DNA of 64,000 nucleotides from Breviolum minutum Mf 1.05b.01 (taxonomy: Eukaryota > Sar > Dinophyceae > Suessiales > Symbiodiniaceae), in assembly GCA_000507305.1 (NCBI GenBank), contig DF241131.1, positions 23,337 through 87,336 of the forward strand. The letters are read 5' to 3'. Each line of letters opens with the position of its first letter. Within the stretch, counting starts at the first letter, position 1. Positions 42,919 to 53,087 of the stretch are shown here, one piece after another. The notes beneath the pieces were generated by a model, which made no database searches, had not been told where the DNA came from, and saw only the letters and a list, made by a program, of their open reading frames with translations. Made by a program: the position numbers and the translations under genes.

Positions 42919-43023
42919 TACCCTCCCTGAAACCAACATAGCACCTGAAAATGGATGGTTGGAATACTAGTTTCCTTTTGGGATAGCCTATTTTCAGGGT
43001 CTATGTTAGTTTCAGGGAGGGTA
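42919..43023. repeat. HP-D hairpin
   Basis: TACCCTCCCTGAAACCAACA to TTAGTTTCAGGGAGGGTA; starts at the end of an HP-Q copy. Confidence 0.85.
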
Positions 43024-43090
43024 ATCATCCAAAATTGGGGACTATTATTTCAATCATCGGCTTGACTTCCAGGGTCAACCCACTTGGGTG

Positions 43091-43228
43091 CACCGACATC
43101 TTACCCGCGGAAAACTCCGAGGTCAAGACGCGACAGCAGCAGTGCGTGCGGCACAGCGTGTTTGGAATGCCCAAACGACTGGGGTGGAGACGACGCTAAC
43201 GGGGAGATTTGATGGGTTTGCTATATCT
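43091..43228 (+). CDS. Probable exon
   Basis: GC-rich island reading LRGQDATAAVRAAQRVWNAQ, then TTGVETTLTGRFDGFA. The AVRAAQR..VET spacing is faintly like the N-terminus of multiprotein bridging factor 1, too weak for a name. An HP-T element follows. Confidence 0.42.
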
Positions 43229-43239
43229 ACAAGATGGGT

Positions 43240-43334
43240 CCCTAAAACCTACATGTTTAGAGATTTTTATGGTAAAACACCTGGTTTTTAGGTGGCCAAA
43301 ACCTTTATTTTTCATAGTTTTGGGGGCTCATGGT
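43240..43334. repeat. HP-T element
   Basis: Shares TTTTTAGGTGGCCAAAACC and GTTTTGGGGGCTCATGGTA with 35590-35692. Confidence 0.75.
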
Positions 43335-43656
43335 AGAAGATGGACCCTTTCCAATTACAGTATATGCTCAAGTCAAGTTGGGAATACTTTCCCCCGGTTT
43401 GTGGGGAATAAATCTTTGAAAACCACCACTTTGGTGGGCCCTTAGCAGTTACAAGTAGGCTTATTACTCACTTATACAGGTTACAACCCCTGTTATTGAT
43501 ATATACACCCTGCAAGATTAGCATGAAACCTACAAATCACCCATTCAGATCCAATCAGTGAGTGTTCATCAACTGGCAGGATGAACCACTCCTCGACATG
43601 GGTGGTCTGGAACCAACTCCCACCACTTGAATTCTTCTGGAAGAGGTCTACCCTTT

Positions 43657-43791
43657 GACTACTTGGATGCCCCAGGAAGTTAGGATCAATGGTCAGGATC
43701 AATGGGATATAACCCCAAGGAATACCCCATTTATAAGTAGTTATAACCCGTTTACTAACCTTTTACTAACTTCCTGGGACATCCAAGTAGC
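43657..43791. repeat. HP-H hairpin
   Basis: CTACTTGGATGCCCCAGGAA to TTCCTGGGACATCCAAGTAG. Confidence 0.85.
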
Positions 43792-43831
43792 CAGCAAGGC
43801 AATGCTTGAAAGGCGATTGTAGTTTTCACAG

Positions 43832-43990
43832 CAATTTCCATGGATTTCCAAAACGTTCCAACAAGACGCGGTCGTGCTTGAAACGCCAAGTTCTTGTGGG
43901 GCTACGGGGTTTAACTTAATCACTACTTCTTTGACTGGCTTGGAACCTTTTACATACACCTTTCATGCATTTGTAGGGCGGAAACTGTAG
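43832..43990 (+). CDS. Probable exon, end of a fibronectin type III-like domain
   Basis: Acceptor TTTTCACAG in phase 0, then QFPWISKTFQQDAVVLETPS and TTSLTGLEPFTYTFHAFVGR. The SLTGLEPFTYTFHAF segment fits the conserved Leu...Pro-x-x-x-Tyr-x-Phe strand of fibronectin type III domains. It could end at TTT|GTAGGG. Family assignment is moderate. Confidence 0.45.
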   Translation, partial: QFPWISKTFQQDAVVLETPSSCGATGFNLITTSLTGLEPFTYTFHAFVGRKL

Positions 43991-44005
43991 CCATGCACAA
44001 AAATA

Positions 44006-44091
44006 CCAGCATCAGCAAAGGTCAACAAAAAGGTATCCCTCGAAACTTGGGGGAATTGGCACCAAAAACAAAGACTTGAAAAAACAGGTAT
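44006..44091 (+). CDS. Exon-like island
   Basis: Reads VSLETWGNWHQKQRLEKT and ends at AACAG|GTATTTCC. Possibly the next exon after 43832. Confidence 0.3.
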
Positions 44092-44400
44092 TTCCGGGTT
44101 TCAAGCAACTTAGGCATTTTTTGTTCCGTGAATTCATTCGTCGGATTTCAGGGGTACTGCCTATTTGTACCAGATTTTTGTCAGGTTATTCTGATCAACC
44201 AATGGTAAATTGGTGGTTTGGATTAGTGGTTTGGGATTCCAACCCCTAAGCAACACTCCCTTTCATTGGGCCAGGGACATATCCAAAGCACCCAAGCCCA
44301 AACCACCAAATTTAACCATTCGCTGATACTATTCAGAACCCAAAAAAAATGAAACTTATTTGCGCTACGAGATTGACCTGATTGACCTATCCCATAGAAT

Positions 44401-44517
44401 CCATATGGGTGTTTCCATAAATAGGGGTACCCCAAATATGGATGATTTATAATGCAAAACCCTATTAAAATGGATGATTTTGGGGGGAAAACCCACTATT
44501 TTCGGAAACATCCATAT
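44401..44517. repeat. HP-B hairpin
   Basis: CCATATGGGTGTTTCC to GGAAACATCCATATAGG. Confidence 0.8.
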
Positions 44518-44759
44518 AGGACTGATATATTTACCTCCAAGATTACTGGAGGTTGGTTGATCTGACGTGAAACCTTCTTCAACCACGGACCTTAGGCGAA
44601 AGTTCCTATTCTCTTCTGCGACTTGCCACAAGAGTGGACGCGTGGAGCCCCAAAAGGGGGTAGAAGTTAGGGGTAATTTTTCTGGAAGGTCGGCATATGC
44701 CACGATCTTCAAAATGGTGGGTTCCTTTTGGATGATTTTTAAACCCTTACTATAAAAGA

Positions 44760-44882
44760 TGCCCTGGGCTTCCACCACCACTAAAATAATGGTTGACCCA
44801 ATTTCAATGATTAAAACCCTTAGGTAAGCAATGGTGGTTATATTAAAACCCATTGTTTTAATGGTGGTTGGAATCCCAGGGG
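44760..44882. repeat. HP-M hairpin
   Basis: GCCCTGGGCTTCCACCACCA to GGTGGTTGGAATCCCAGGGG. Confidence 0.85.
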
Positions 44883-44937
44883 ATGGTGAAACTCGTAAAC
44901 TGACCAAAGAAAAAATGGTGGCCAATGACTTGCAGGG

Positions 44938-44940
<3 letters not shown>

Positions 44941-45000
<60 letters not shown>
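44941..45000. repeat. (CAT)20 microsatellite
   Basis: Exactly 20 uninterrupted CAT units. The poly-Met antisense frame through it is not a gene. Confidence 0.95.
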
Positions 45001-45600
45001 GTAACACCACACCTAACTCCTTCTCTTTCTTTCTCCCCCAAAAAAATATCCGACCTCATAATATGTGGTCGACGTCATTCAACCTCGAAATGATTTTTAA
45101 AGTTTACTGTTCTGAAACAAAAAAATCACTACCACTACGTTACTAAAGACATTGGGTCCAACCAACCCTTCAACGAAACAAAGTGCCCTCAACGAAAGGT
45201 TTGCTCCAGATATCCCCCAAGGTTGAGCAAAGTGATCCCGATCTACAACGAGGAATGGGTTCCTTGGACTCGTTTAGCGTTTTTTTTTAAACGAAGGTGC
45301 TAAAAGCCAAAGGGTGGTGTATCTTTAGATGTAGTGAAATTGGAGCTGCCCGGCACTGCCATGCACTAGGTTCCTTTTTTTACTTTGTAGTCTATATTAA
45401 TGCAAGTCTTTGGTGTCTAAAACAACTTGGCTTCTAACCTGAAAATCTGCCCAGATCACGAGGGAAATGTCATCTTCCACCAGCAAAAACTATATACCTC
45501 CATTTTGAAAGGTTCCATATGCGAAACATTTCAGGGTGTATACCCAGCTATCACACTATACCTATAGGCATCCGGGAATCTCAGCTAATGCGTAAGGGGG
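45001..45600. other. Unassigned DNA
   Basis: Unique-looking sequence after the CAT run. No exon, hairpin or RNA gene could be supported. Confidence 0.35.
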
Positions 45601-45829
45601 GGTGTCCTCAATCACCGAAACAAAAGGCCATAGTATTTAGGTTCCATTACCATTACCATTCTCAGAAGGTGATCCAGGATCCCTACAAATCCAGATAGGG
45701 AATGGGGGGTTCGGTGTCTCCTAAGTTTTAAAGTTAACGATTTGGAAGCCAGAAATTCCCAAGGTGATTTGCTATTACATGCAGCAACTATAAGAATCTC
45801 GTCATGAACCAATCTGGATATAATATCTA

Positions 45830-45921
45830 TAGTACCATCCATCTATTGTATATTTACGTACATTTAGTTGATCTTTATGGTAAAATTATTAGCAGGTAAA
45901 CATAGCATTCCCATGGATGCT
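45830..45921. repeat. HP-E hairpin
   Basis: ACCATCCATCTATTG with TTTAGTTGATCTTTATGGT core; diverged. Confidence 0.6.
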
Positions 45922-46510
45922 TGCGTATGTGATCCCTTATCATCTCGAAATCTCATGAAATCTCTCAATCTCGAAATCCGTTTACCGTTGTTTTTTCGAG
46001 GATTTTGATGGTAAACTAGTAGGTAAATCTACCATTTGTACATCGGAATCCGTCATGGCTTTCATGGGTTTCATGGTTTTGCATCAACCTTCGATGCTAC
46101 CTTACCAACGGACCCCTAAGTAAGTTGCGATCGAGCTATTAGATACCCAGGTTTAGGGGTCCGTAACCCGTGGGTCCTGTTGGTTTTCGCGGTGTTTTTT
46201 TTGTCGAAAACCGTTCCCTTTTTCAAATGTTATTTCAGGTGGCCTCCAAAACGGAACGTTTGAAGTTTCTGGAAAACTTGGAGCTTGCCAGCCGATTCTT
46301 GGAGGTTGGGTTGGTCAAAAAAAAATCCATGGAACCCGGGGTTGGGTGAACCGGAAGGTGGTGGTGGGTGGCACCCGTGACACGACCTCCAGGTATATAT
46401 GGTTCCAAGAAATGTTAAGGTGAGGTTTTTGTGGGTTTGAGTTGGTGGAGTTAGTTGTTGGTGTTTTTTTTTGGTAAGGTGGAATATAAGACGTTTGAAG
46501 ATTGGGTGTT

Positions 46511-46618
46511 TACCCTCCAGTAAACTAACATGGCAATGGAAAATCACCATGTTCAACAGGGAATTCATCGACTCATTCATGGTGGATTTTCCATTGCCAT
46601 GTTAGTTTACCAGAGGGT
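46511..46618. repeat. HP-C hairpin
   Basis: TACCCTCCAGTAAACTAACA to TGTTAGTTTACCAGAGGG. Confidence 0.85.
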
Positions 46619-46666
46619 TTTGGTGGAATTCTGAAACTGTGAATACCCGGATTTGGTGATGGAAGA

Positions 46667-46811
46667 TCACTTGGAGGGTCATCCCAGTTAGTAAGTGGTT
46701 AATAACCATGGTTAGTAAGTTCCCTAAGTAGGGTTGTTCCCCTTCCAAATGGCATAAATGGCTTATAAATGGGGGTTACTAACCACATACTAACTGGGAT
46801 GATCCTCCAAG
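46667..46811. repeat. HP-I hairpin
   Basis: CACTTGGAGGGTCATCCCAG to CTGGGATGATCCTCCAAG; abuts the exon at 46812. Confidence 0.85.
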
Positions 46812-46933
46812 CAGCGGTGATGATGAGTGGTGAGAGTTTGCCAGGTGCTTTTTGTTGGCGCGTTTGGTTGGATTGTGATATTCGTAGATTTCTACCCAAC
46901 ATTTTTTGGGAAACATCCTGGAGCAATTTACTG
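46812..46933 (+). CDS. Probable exon after an HP-I element
   Basis: Begins where HP-I ends (GATCCTCCAAG), which would act as acceptor. Reads GESLPGAFCWRVWLDCDIRR and FLPNIFWETSWSNLL to TAA. The antisense strand is also open. Confidence 0.4.
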
Positions 46934-47218
46934 TAAGCAATTCGAAAGGTCTTAGAGTCTTGGATGATGTCGGGTGGTGTGTATAATCTCAGCATCCTTT
47001 GGGGGGAGAGTGGGACTATACCAATTCAGCATTTGGTGGTCTTCGAAGTCCATGTTTCCTCCATTTTAATACAAGTAGGTTTTTCATCAGATTTTGAGTA
47101 GGGAACTTTCATCATCCAAAATTGGGGACTATATGGACTATTACAATAGTCTTTGACTTCCAGCGATAAGGCTTAAGGCCAAAGGTATTTGCCTTTTTGG
47201 ATACTTTTTAATGGGTGA

Positions 47219-47319
47219 CTGGGTGGTGGTTTCAAATATTTTCTTTTTTCATCCCTATTTGGGGAAATGACCCAATTTGACTAATATTTTCCAGATGGGT
47301 TGAAACCACCAACTACTAG
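47219..47319. repeat. HP-A hairpin
   Basis: CTGGGTGGTGGTTTCAAA to TTGAAACCACCAACTACTAG. Confidence 0.8.
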
Positions 47320-47513
47320 TAGGTGATATTGGCCTAACATTCCTGAGATTTTTTGTTAAGGGCCTGGAAGAAAAACAAGCATGACCCTTGTTTTGATTAC
47401 TGTAATGTCCATGGTACTCAGGAAATGGATTTTAACCCGTATCTACAGTAAGTAGGCTGCAAGTTGCCTAGATAGGTTATGAAGCAACTTACTAACTATA
47501 ATTACTAGCTTCC

Positions 47514-47816
47514 ATGGCAGAGACTTGGAAAGATAGTGTATGTAGTCCTTGTCGGATTGGTGGTGCGTGTGCTTCCATCAAGGAGATGGTTCTCACCCGC
47601 ACTGGAGTTGTCATCAAGATTATTGACGCTGACACCCTTGGAGACTACACCTCTGAATTTCAGAGTGTTCTTCGTGCTTGTGAGGAACACCTTGACAGCT
47701 TCAGATTTTCTTTTCACCCCTACGGTTTGCTCATCAAGTTTGCGAATGAGGGTGATGATGAAGCACTTTCTGAGACCAAAGACACTACTGTTCAGGATGG
47801 TATCGGTCCACCCTAG
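47514..47816 (+). CDS. Probable coding region, 100 codons, possible first exon
   Basis: ATG at 47514 in context TTCCATGGC. Reads METWKD-like start, then GGACASIKEMVLTRTGVVIK, IIDADTLGDYTSEFQSVLRA, CEEHLDSFRFSFHPYGLLIK and FANEGDDEALSETKD to TAG. A CAG|GATGG donor just before the stop is possible. No family recognised. Confidence 0.5.
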   Translation: MAETWKDSVCSPCRIGGACASIKEMVLTRTGVVIKIIDADTLGDYTSEFQSVLRACEEHLDSFRFSFHPYGLLIKFANEGDDEALSETKDTTVQDGIGPP

Positions 47817-48231
47817 TAGAAAGGAACTTATTTTGAAGGGTTCGCCACAAGGAGGACACACAGGTTCCAGGCACGGGGATTTGCGGTCAAACATGTTTTT
47901 TTCATGGTTTTCCCCGAACCCTTTGGGGGGAATGATCCAGTTTGATGAGCACATGTTTCTGTGTTAACCTAAACTCTGCCCATCCATACCACCAAGCATA
48001 GTCACTTCCAGACTACCTCTTGTGGCATGACGCGTGCACCCTAAGGGCTGTGCACATCACCTTTCACAGTTTCAAGTGAATTGGTTTAACCACCAACTAG
48101 ACCAATTTAAACAGCTGATTGTACAACTTATATACAGTAGCTGTTTTGATTTAATTTTTATACAATTTCAAGTTTACCCCCCAACATTTTTTTCAATCCT
48201 GAGAAGCCCAACAATAACTAACATACACTCT

Positions 48232-48420
48232 ATCTACAAGGTGGGCCCCTACCGGCTACAAGTAGGGTTATACCACCTGGAAAGTAGATGGCGCAACTCC
48301 CATGTATTGGTTTATCATAGCCCCTTACTAATCCACCTTTTGGGAGTTGTGCCATCTACTTTCCAAATGGTTTATATAGGTTATAACCCAATGAGAAACT
48401 GGTAGGCGCCCACCTTGTCC
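48232..48420. repeat. HP-J hairpin, long
   Basis: CTACAAGGTGGGCCCCTACC to GGTAGGCGCCCACCTTG, with an extra inner palindrome. Confidence 0.75.
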
Positions 48421-48442
48421 CCTCCTTGGCTGTTTTCTTCAG

Positions 48443-48502
48443 GCTGAAGAGGCCATGATTCGTGAAGCGGTGATGTCTGGACATGGAGGATATATAGTTT
48501 GA
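48443..48502 (+). CDS. Probable terminal exon
   Basis: Acceptor TTTTCTTCAG, then AEEAMIREAVMSGHGGYIV and TGA, downstream of an HP-J element. Confidence 0.42.
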   Translation, partial: AEEAMIREAVMSGHGGYIV

Positions 48503-48830
48503 TCGGGAGGGAAACGAGAAAACAAAACGGGGGGACGTTCATTGAAAATAAAGGGATTTGGGTGAATGGAGGGTTAGTATATGAAATGATATGTTTGTTA
48601 AAAAATGAATAGTTATAATTTATAATTGTTTAACATGTCTTTTTTGAAATGAAATTGTTTTTTTATAGTTTCGCTATTTTGAAGACAAATGACAAACATA
48701 TGTTCGTCAAAGTAATGAATTCATCAAAGAACACGACATTAAAAGCTAGCTCAGTAAGTCAATTTTCCAGAATCATCCAGATATACCCCGCAAAAAAAAA
48801 ATGAAGGTAACATGGAAGCCACATATCCCA
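48503..48830. other. AT-rich DNA after a probable terminal exon
   Basis: Could hold the 3' untranslated region of the exon at 48443-48502. No other feature seen. Confidence 0.35.
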
Positions 48831-48837
48831 ACCTGGT

Positions 48838-48954
48838 CCTCTAAACAACCAATGTTTAATGGATGTTTGGTGATTTCCAACCATTGTTCATGTGATGATT
48901 TTGAATCATCCAACTGAAACAACCGTTAAAAGATGATTGTTTAGGGCACCAGGA
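48838..48954. repeat. HP-P hairpin
   Basis: CCTCTAAACAACC to GATTGTTTAGGGCACC; core TTTTGAATCATCC shared. Confidence 0.65.
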
Positions 48955-49311
48955 ATGTATGTTTTTTTTGCCACAGCTTTTTTTTTTCAGAAGCATCACG
49001 TGTTTGAATGTCCATGTATGTTGAAATTCCCAACATCGTCTTGTGATCAAAATTTCAGCATCCAAAACCACCCCAAATTTCAGAACAAGACAACATACCC
49101 TAAGTATCCTGACCCCTCAATCCACTGGCTATTTTGAGGACCTATATATACACCCCTGCTTCATGCAGGTTCAGGGCCCAGCTGATCCTTAGGGTAAGCA
49201 AATTTAAACAACATTTTTGAGATCTCTCAAATTTAAACAACCGTTTTTTTTATTTGAAATCTAAACAACATTTTTGAAATTTTAGGGTGAGCAAAACAAG
49301 ATTTCTGATAG

Positions 49312-49422
49312 TTCTTCCAGCCGTGACCTGGATTGATAAGCCAAATGGATCCGTCACGGAAATCACCCCTGAAAAGGTCACGAATAAAACCACTCAAAGG
49401 GTCACAACCGGAAGAACCTGGT
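49312..49422. repeat. HP-N hairpin
   Basis: GTTCTTCCAGCCGTGACC to AACCGGAAGAACCTGG, opposite orientation. Confidence 0.75.
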
Positions 49423-49842
49423 TGTGATCATTTGACCAAGATTCTGAAATATCCGAAACCACAAACTTTCAGCATCCAAGAATATCCAAAATTCCAGCAT
49501 GGCGGAGTTGCATCTTCGATCTCAACCATTCACCAACGTGGTGATTGGTAAAGAAAATCTTCGTATTGTTTTTGCCTGAATGATATCCAAATATGTAAAG
49601 GACGTATTAAGATTTATTGAATATGACATGTTTAGGTTTAGTAATTCCTCTAATTTGCCCAAATGTTCTAAGTTTTGTATTCTAGCAGATGTGAAAATTT
49701 CTAGAATGTATCGGGAGATGTGTGTTTTCCTGCAAGAAAAAATTCAGGAGATTTGCCATCTTTAGACTATGGTGTAGGCTTATGTCGTTGGGCGGCCCAA
49801 AAATGGGCGGACTGATTGGGTTGGAAAGAGATGAGGTTTCAG

Positions 49843-50210
49843 GATCATTGAGGCAAAAGAAGTTTCGAAGAGGTTTCCTAGGTGGTGGTTTCTGACATTT
49901 TTTTTTGAATTCCTACCTGGGGAAATGATGGAAGTTGACTATTTTTTTTTTCAAATGGGTTGAAATCACCACCTAGTTTCTGATCGGGTTGCCTCCACCT
50001 GGTAACAGCCTTTTTATGAGAAAAGGAGTGATCATGAAAAAAAACGTGCCCCCACCAAATTCATTCTTGTGGGCCAAGAGGATGCTCATAGAAGAAGATG
50101 CCAGGCCCAGCAATTGCAAAAGCCTTTTGGCTCCGGCCAACTTGGCTTGTTTGACGATGGTAATGATATCATGCTGCAATGGCTATCATTCCCAAATGCT
50201 CCATCTTTGT
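49843..50210 (+). CDS. Probable coding region split by an HP-A element
   Basis: Left of HP-A the frame reads IIEAKEVSKRF. Right of it: LPPPGNSLFMRKGVIMKKNV, FLWAKRMLIEEDARPSNCKS, LLAPANLACLTMVM. Removing HP-A (49878-49976) and one copy of its TTTC repeat joins the two frames. The antisense strand is also open. Confidence 0.42.
49878..49976. repeat. HP-A hairpin
   Basis: CTAGGTGGTGG to CCACCTAG, with a 4-bp direct repeat TTTC at 49874-49877 and 49977-49980. Confidence 0.85.
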
Positions 50211-50339
50211 AATATTTACCAACACCTGGAAAACCAGTTGCTGTTAATTTCCATCAACTTTATCCCTAAAACCAACCACTGTTGCCTAAAAGAAAACGGT
50301 ACAGTATAGGCTTTCCAGGTAGTTTTCATGTCTCCCCAC

Positions 50340-50443
50340 AGATCCAATCACCTTCTCAGAATGGTAATGGAACCTAAATACCTTTCTAAGGAGGTGATTA
50401 TACATCCCAATCATCATCTGAGAAGGTGATTGGATCCTTAGGG
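50340..50443. repeat. HP-G hairpin
   Basis: GATCCAATCACCTTCTCAGA to TCTGAGAAGGTGATTGGATC. Confidence 0.85.
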
Positions 50444-50581
50444 TCTATTGAACGTTGCTGTTTTGTGTTCTCCACCCCTTCGGACGTCACGTCAGGTCCC
50501 GCCACCGGCTTCGCCGAAGCTGCCACACGTCGTACCTCGGTCCGAAGTGGGGAACCCTTACAATAGGTATATGGAAACCCA

Positions 50582-50749
50582 TACTTGGAGGATCATCCCA
50601 GGACTTGTAAGTGGTTAGTAACTATGTTGATCATAAGTCACGTCCCCTAAGAAGTAGGGCAACCTTCCCCTTCCCAATGGCCTATATAAATGGCGTATAA
50701 ATGGGGGTAATCCTAACCACTTACAAGTCCTGGGATGATCCTCCAAGTG
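50582..50749. repeat. HP-I hairpin
   Basis: ACTTGGAGGATCATCCCAGG to CCTGGGATGATCCTCCAAGT, near perfect. Confidence 0.9.
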
Positions 50750-51040
50750 TTAAACCCCCTACTATTCGGTTGATGGGAGGTGATCGACCAAATTCGCACA
50801 CATTTGGTGACCATCACCAGCCACCTTGAAATGGATGCAGACGGGGAATCACCAAACTTTTCGGGCATCTAAAATGGAGAAATCTTCACCTAATATAAGC
50901 CGTATGTAAGGGTAAGACAGGTGTCATTTACTAGGGACCCATTTTGGGTGGAGTTGTCATAACCCCTATAAATCGCCGAAAATAAATAGGTAACTGGGGT
51001 GATTTCATGAGTGGGATGACATAGGCCCCTACTTTATAGA

Positions 51041-51255
51041 TACATTCCTGAAAACTAACATCACATTGGAAAATCCCCATGTCCAATACAGGAAATACAT
51101 CTTCATTCATGGTCTAGTTGGTGGTTTCATTTTCTTTAAATATTTTCACCCCTACCTAGGGAAATGATCCAATTTGACTAATATTTTTTCAGATGGGTTG
51201 AAAACGCCAACTAGTGGTGTATTTTCCATTGTTATGTTACAACTGGTTTTACGGG
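51041..51255. repeat. HP-C hairpin interrupted by HP-A
   Basis: CTGAAAACTAACATCACATT ... AATGTTATGTTAC-like halves around the HP-A at 51114-51214. Confidence 0.65.
51114..51214. repeat. HP-A hairpin nested in HP-C
   Basis: CTAGTTGGTGGTTTC to CGCCAACTAG, flanked by TGGT on both sides; inserted in the HP-C copy at 51041-51255. Confidence 0.8.
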
Positions 51256-51293
51256 GCCCACCAACCTTCCCCAGCACTTTTTTCGTTTTGCAG

Positions 51294-51360
51294 GTCTTTG
51301 GTTGGAAGAACGTGATCCTGTCATGGCACGCGCAGTGACCAATGTGGGAAGGCTCAGGTG
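51294..51360 (+). CDS. Probable terminal exon at an HP-K element
   Basis: Acceptor CGTTTTGCAG, then LWLEERDPVMARAVTNVGRL and a GGCTCAG|GTGAGC donor from HP-K. A stop codon follows directly either way: AGG TGA unspliced, AGG TAG spliced. Confidence 0.45.
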
Positions 51361-51497
51361 AGCAATGAAAAAAACTCGGCGGTTTAGGGTATATAGGGGA
51401 TTATACTACCCGGGTATATAGGGATTATGATAAACCATTGTAAGGATCATTACCCAACCAGTATAATGGAAAGTAAGATATTTTTTTCGTGGCTCAG
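51358..51497. repeat. HP-K element, possible intron
   Basis: GTGAGCAATGAAAAAAACTC to TTTCGTGGCTCAG, between two copies of GGCTCAGGT. Confidence 0.75.
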
Positions 51498-52161
51498 GTA
51501 GTTTTACACGTTATTTTTTCTCGGTTGCTGGAAAGATGCTGGAAAGCATCCATGTTAGGCAGGGCAATAACACCAACAAACAGAATTTGTTCACAAAAAT
51601 CACCAACCTCTTGAAACCAATGGTGAAGAATCTTGGATTTGGGACGTTTTTTTTCCCGAATTTGCTGCTTAAAACATGCTTAGTTACATAAACTAGGGAG
51701 TAAGCATGAGTAAACCACACAAAGGACTTTGAAGTTTCCTGTGGATTTTTTTTGTTAATACCTTGACCCGTCCAATGAATGCTGATTTGATGCATAATAT
51801 GTTTTTCCAATCCGACTTGAGAAGTACTGAAAGATTTGTTACTTGATCACCCCCTTGACTCATTTTGTTTGTTTCTTTTCCGGGGCCACGGATGAGATCA
51901 TATACCAATCACACCACCACCACTCTTGGGTAAGAAACCAACTACACTGCCTGAAACCAACAGCGTATTTGCTCCAAAAAAAAATAGGCCATCCCAGAAG
52001 CAAATTTCATCTTCAAACCCGTTGATTTTCAGGGGATACCTCCCCTGAAACTAACGGCTAGGCTAGAAGCTGAAAATCACCCAGCCTTGAAGTCGGAAAG
52101 TCATCTTCCAAATCCTCCATTTTTGGGGTTCAACATGTGAGTTGTTCAGTTAAAACATATG

Positions 52162-52256
52162 TGGATGTTTCCGAAAATAGTGGGTTTTTCCCCCAAATCA
52201 TCCATTTTAATAGGATTTTCCATTTTGGGGGAAAATCCCCTATTCTTGGAAACCCC
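52162..52256. repeat. HP-B hairpin
   Basis: Bracketed by CATATG like the copy at 41119. Confidence 0.75.
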
Positions 52257-52261
52257 CATAT

Positions 52262-52460
52262 GTTCGATTTCGGGTTTCGGAGTTTGTTGCCACGGAATTT
52301 TGAGGCTTTAGAAGGCCGTGCGCGAGTCTTAGAAGGAAATGCTGTCCAGCCACCACAACGAGCCGTGCAACGAGCCGTGTTGCAGGCTGCCTATGTCTGT
52401 TGGTGCCGTGGTGATGGGTGGAATGGCAGATGTTGTGTTTGCCAGATTTTATCCGCTAAA
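52262..52460 (+). CDS. Probable exon after an HP-B element
   Basis: Reads FGFRSLLPRNFEALEGRARV, LEGNAVQPPQRAVQRAVLQA and DGWNGRCCVCQILSAK, ending at AAA|GTATGC. A Cys-rich C-x2-C...C-C-x-C patch near the end. Family unknown. Confidence 0.5.
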
Positions 52461-52944
52461 GTATGCCCTGTGTTAAGAAGTAATAAGTATTGAACATCTA
52501 GAATCTGTAAGAAGTGCTTCCTGACGTTGTGGTGTTTCTTTTTTTTTGTCAGGTCTATTTTTTGGGGTGTTTAAATATACAATTCCAACATTTTCTCAGG
52601 TGTTTGAATGATTTTGGTTGTTTCAGGAAGGATAACCACAATGGTTGTGGTGATGGAAATTCCTGGGTATTATCGGGACTTACTTGTCCAATGGGTTCTT
52701 AGGGTGGGACATTGGATCAAAATGTTTGGAAGTTAAACAAGATGTATAGAAACAAGAAAAACAAATTGAAATCTCTTTGTGTTTTTGTGTCCATGTTACA
52801 TGTTGCGTTTCAATTCTTGTATAGACTCGACCTTGCCAACTATTCTAGCCCATGCAGATAACTCTTATCAAATACGCCTTAGCGGGCCCCGGGATCCAGT
52901 TATAAATGGAGTTTAATAACCCCTGTAATATGGCAGAAAATACA

Positions 52945-53087
52945 TGAGCAATGAAAAAAACCTTCGTTGTTTAGGCTATGTAGGGAATTATACTACCAGG
53001 GATGTGAGGATTATAATAAGCCATTATAAGGAGTCCCATTGAACAACCAGTATAATGGAAAGTAAGAGGGTTTTTTCGTGGCTCAAC
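52945..53087. repeat. HP-K element
   Basis: TGAGCAATGAAAAAAACC to TTTTTTCGTGGCTCA. Confidence 0.75.

Noticed and set aside
44365..45012. Long minus-strand open frame with a run of Met
   Set aside because: It only reads through the (CAT)20 repeat and an HP-B element.
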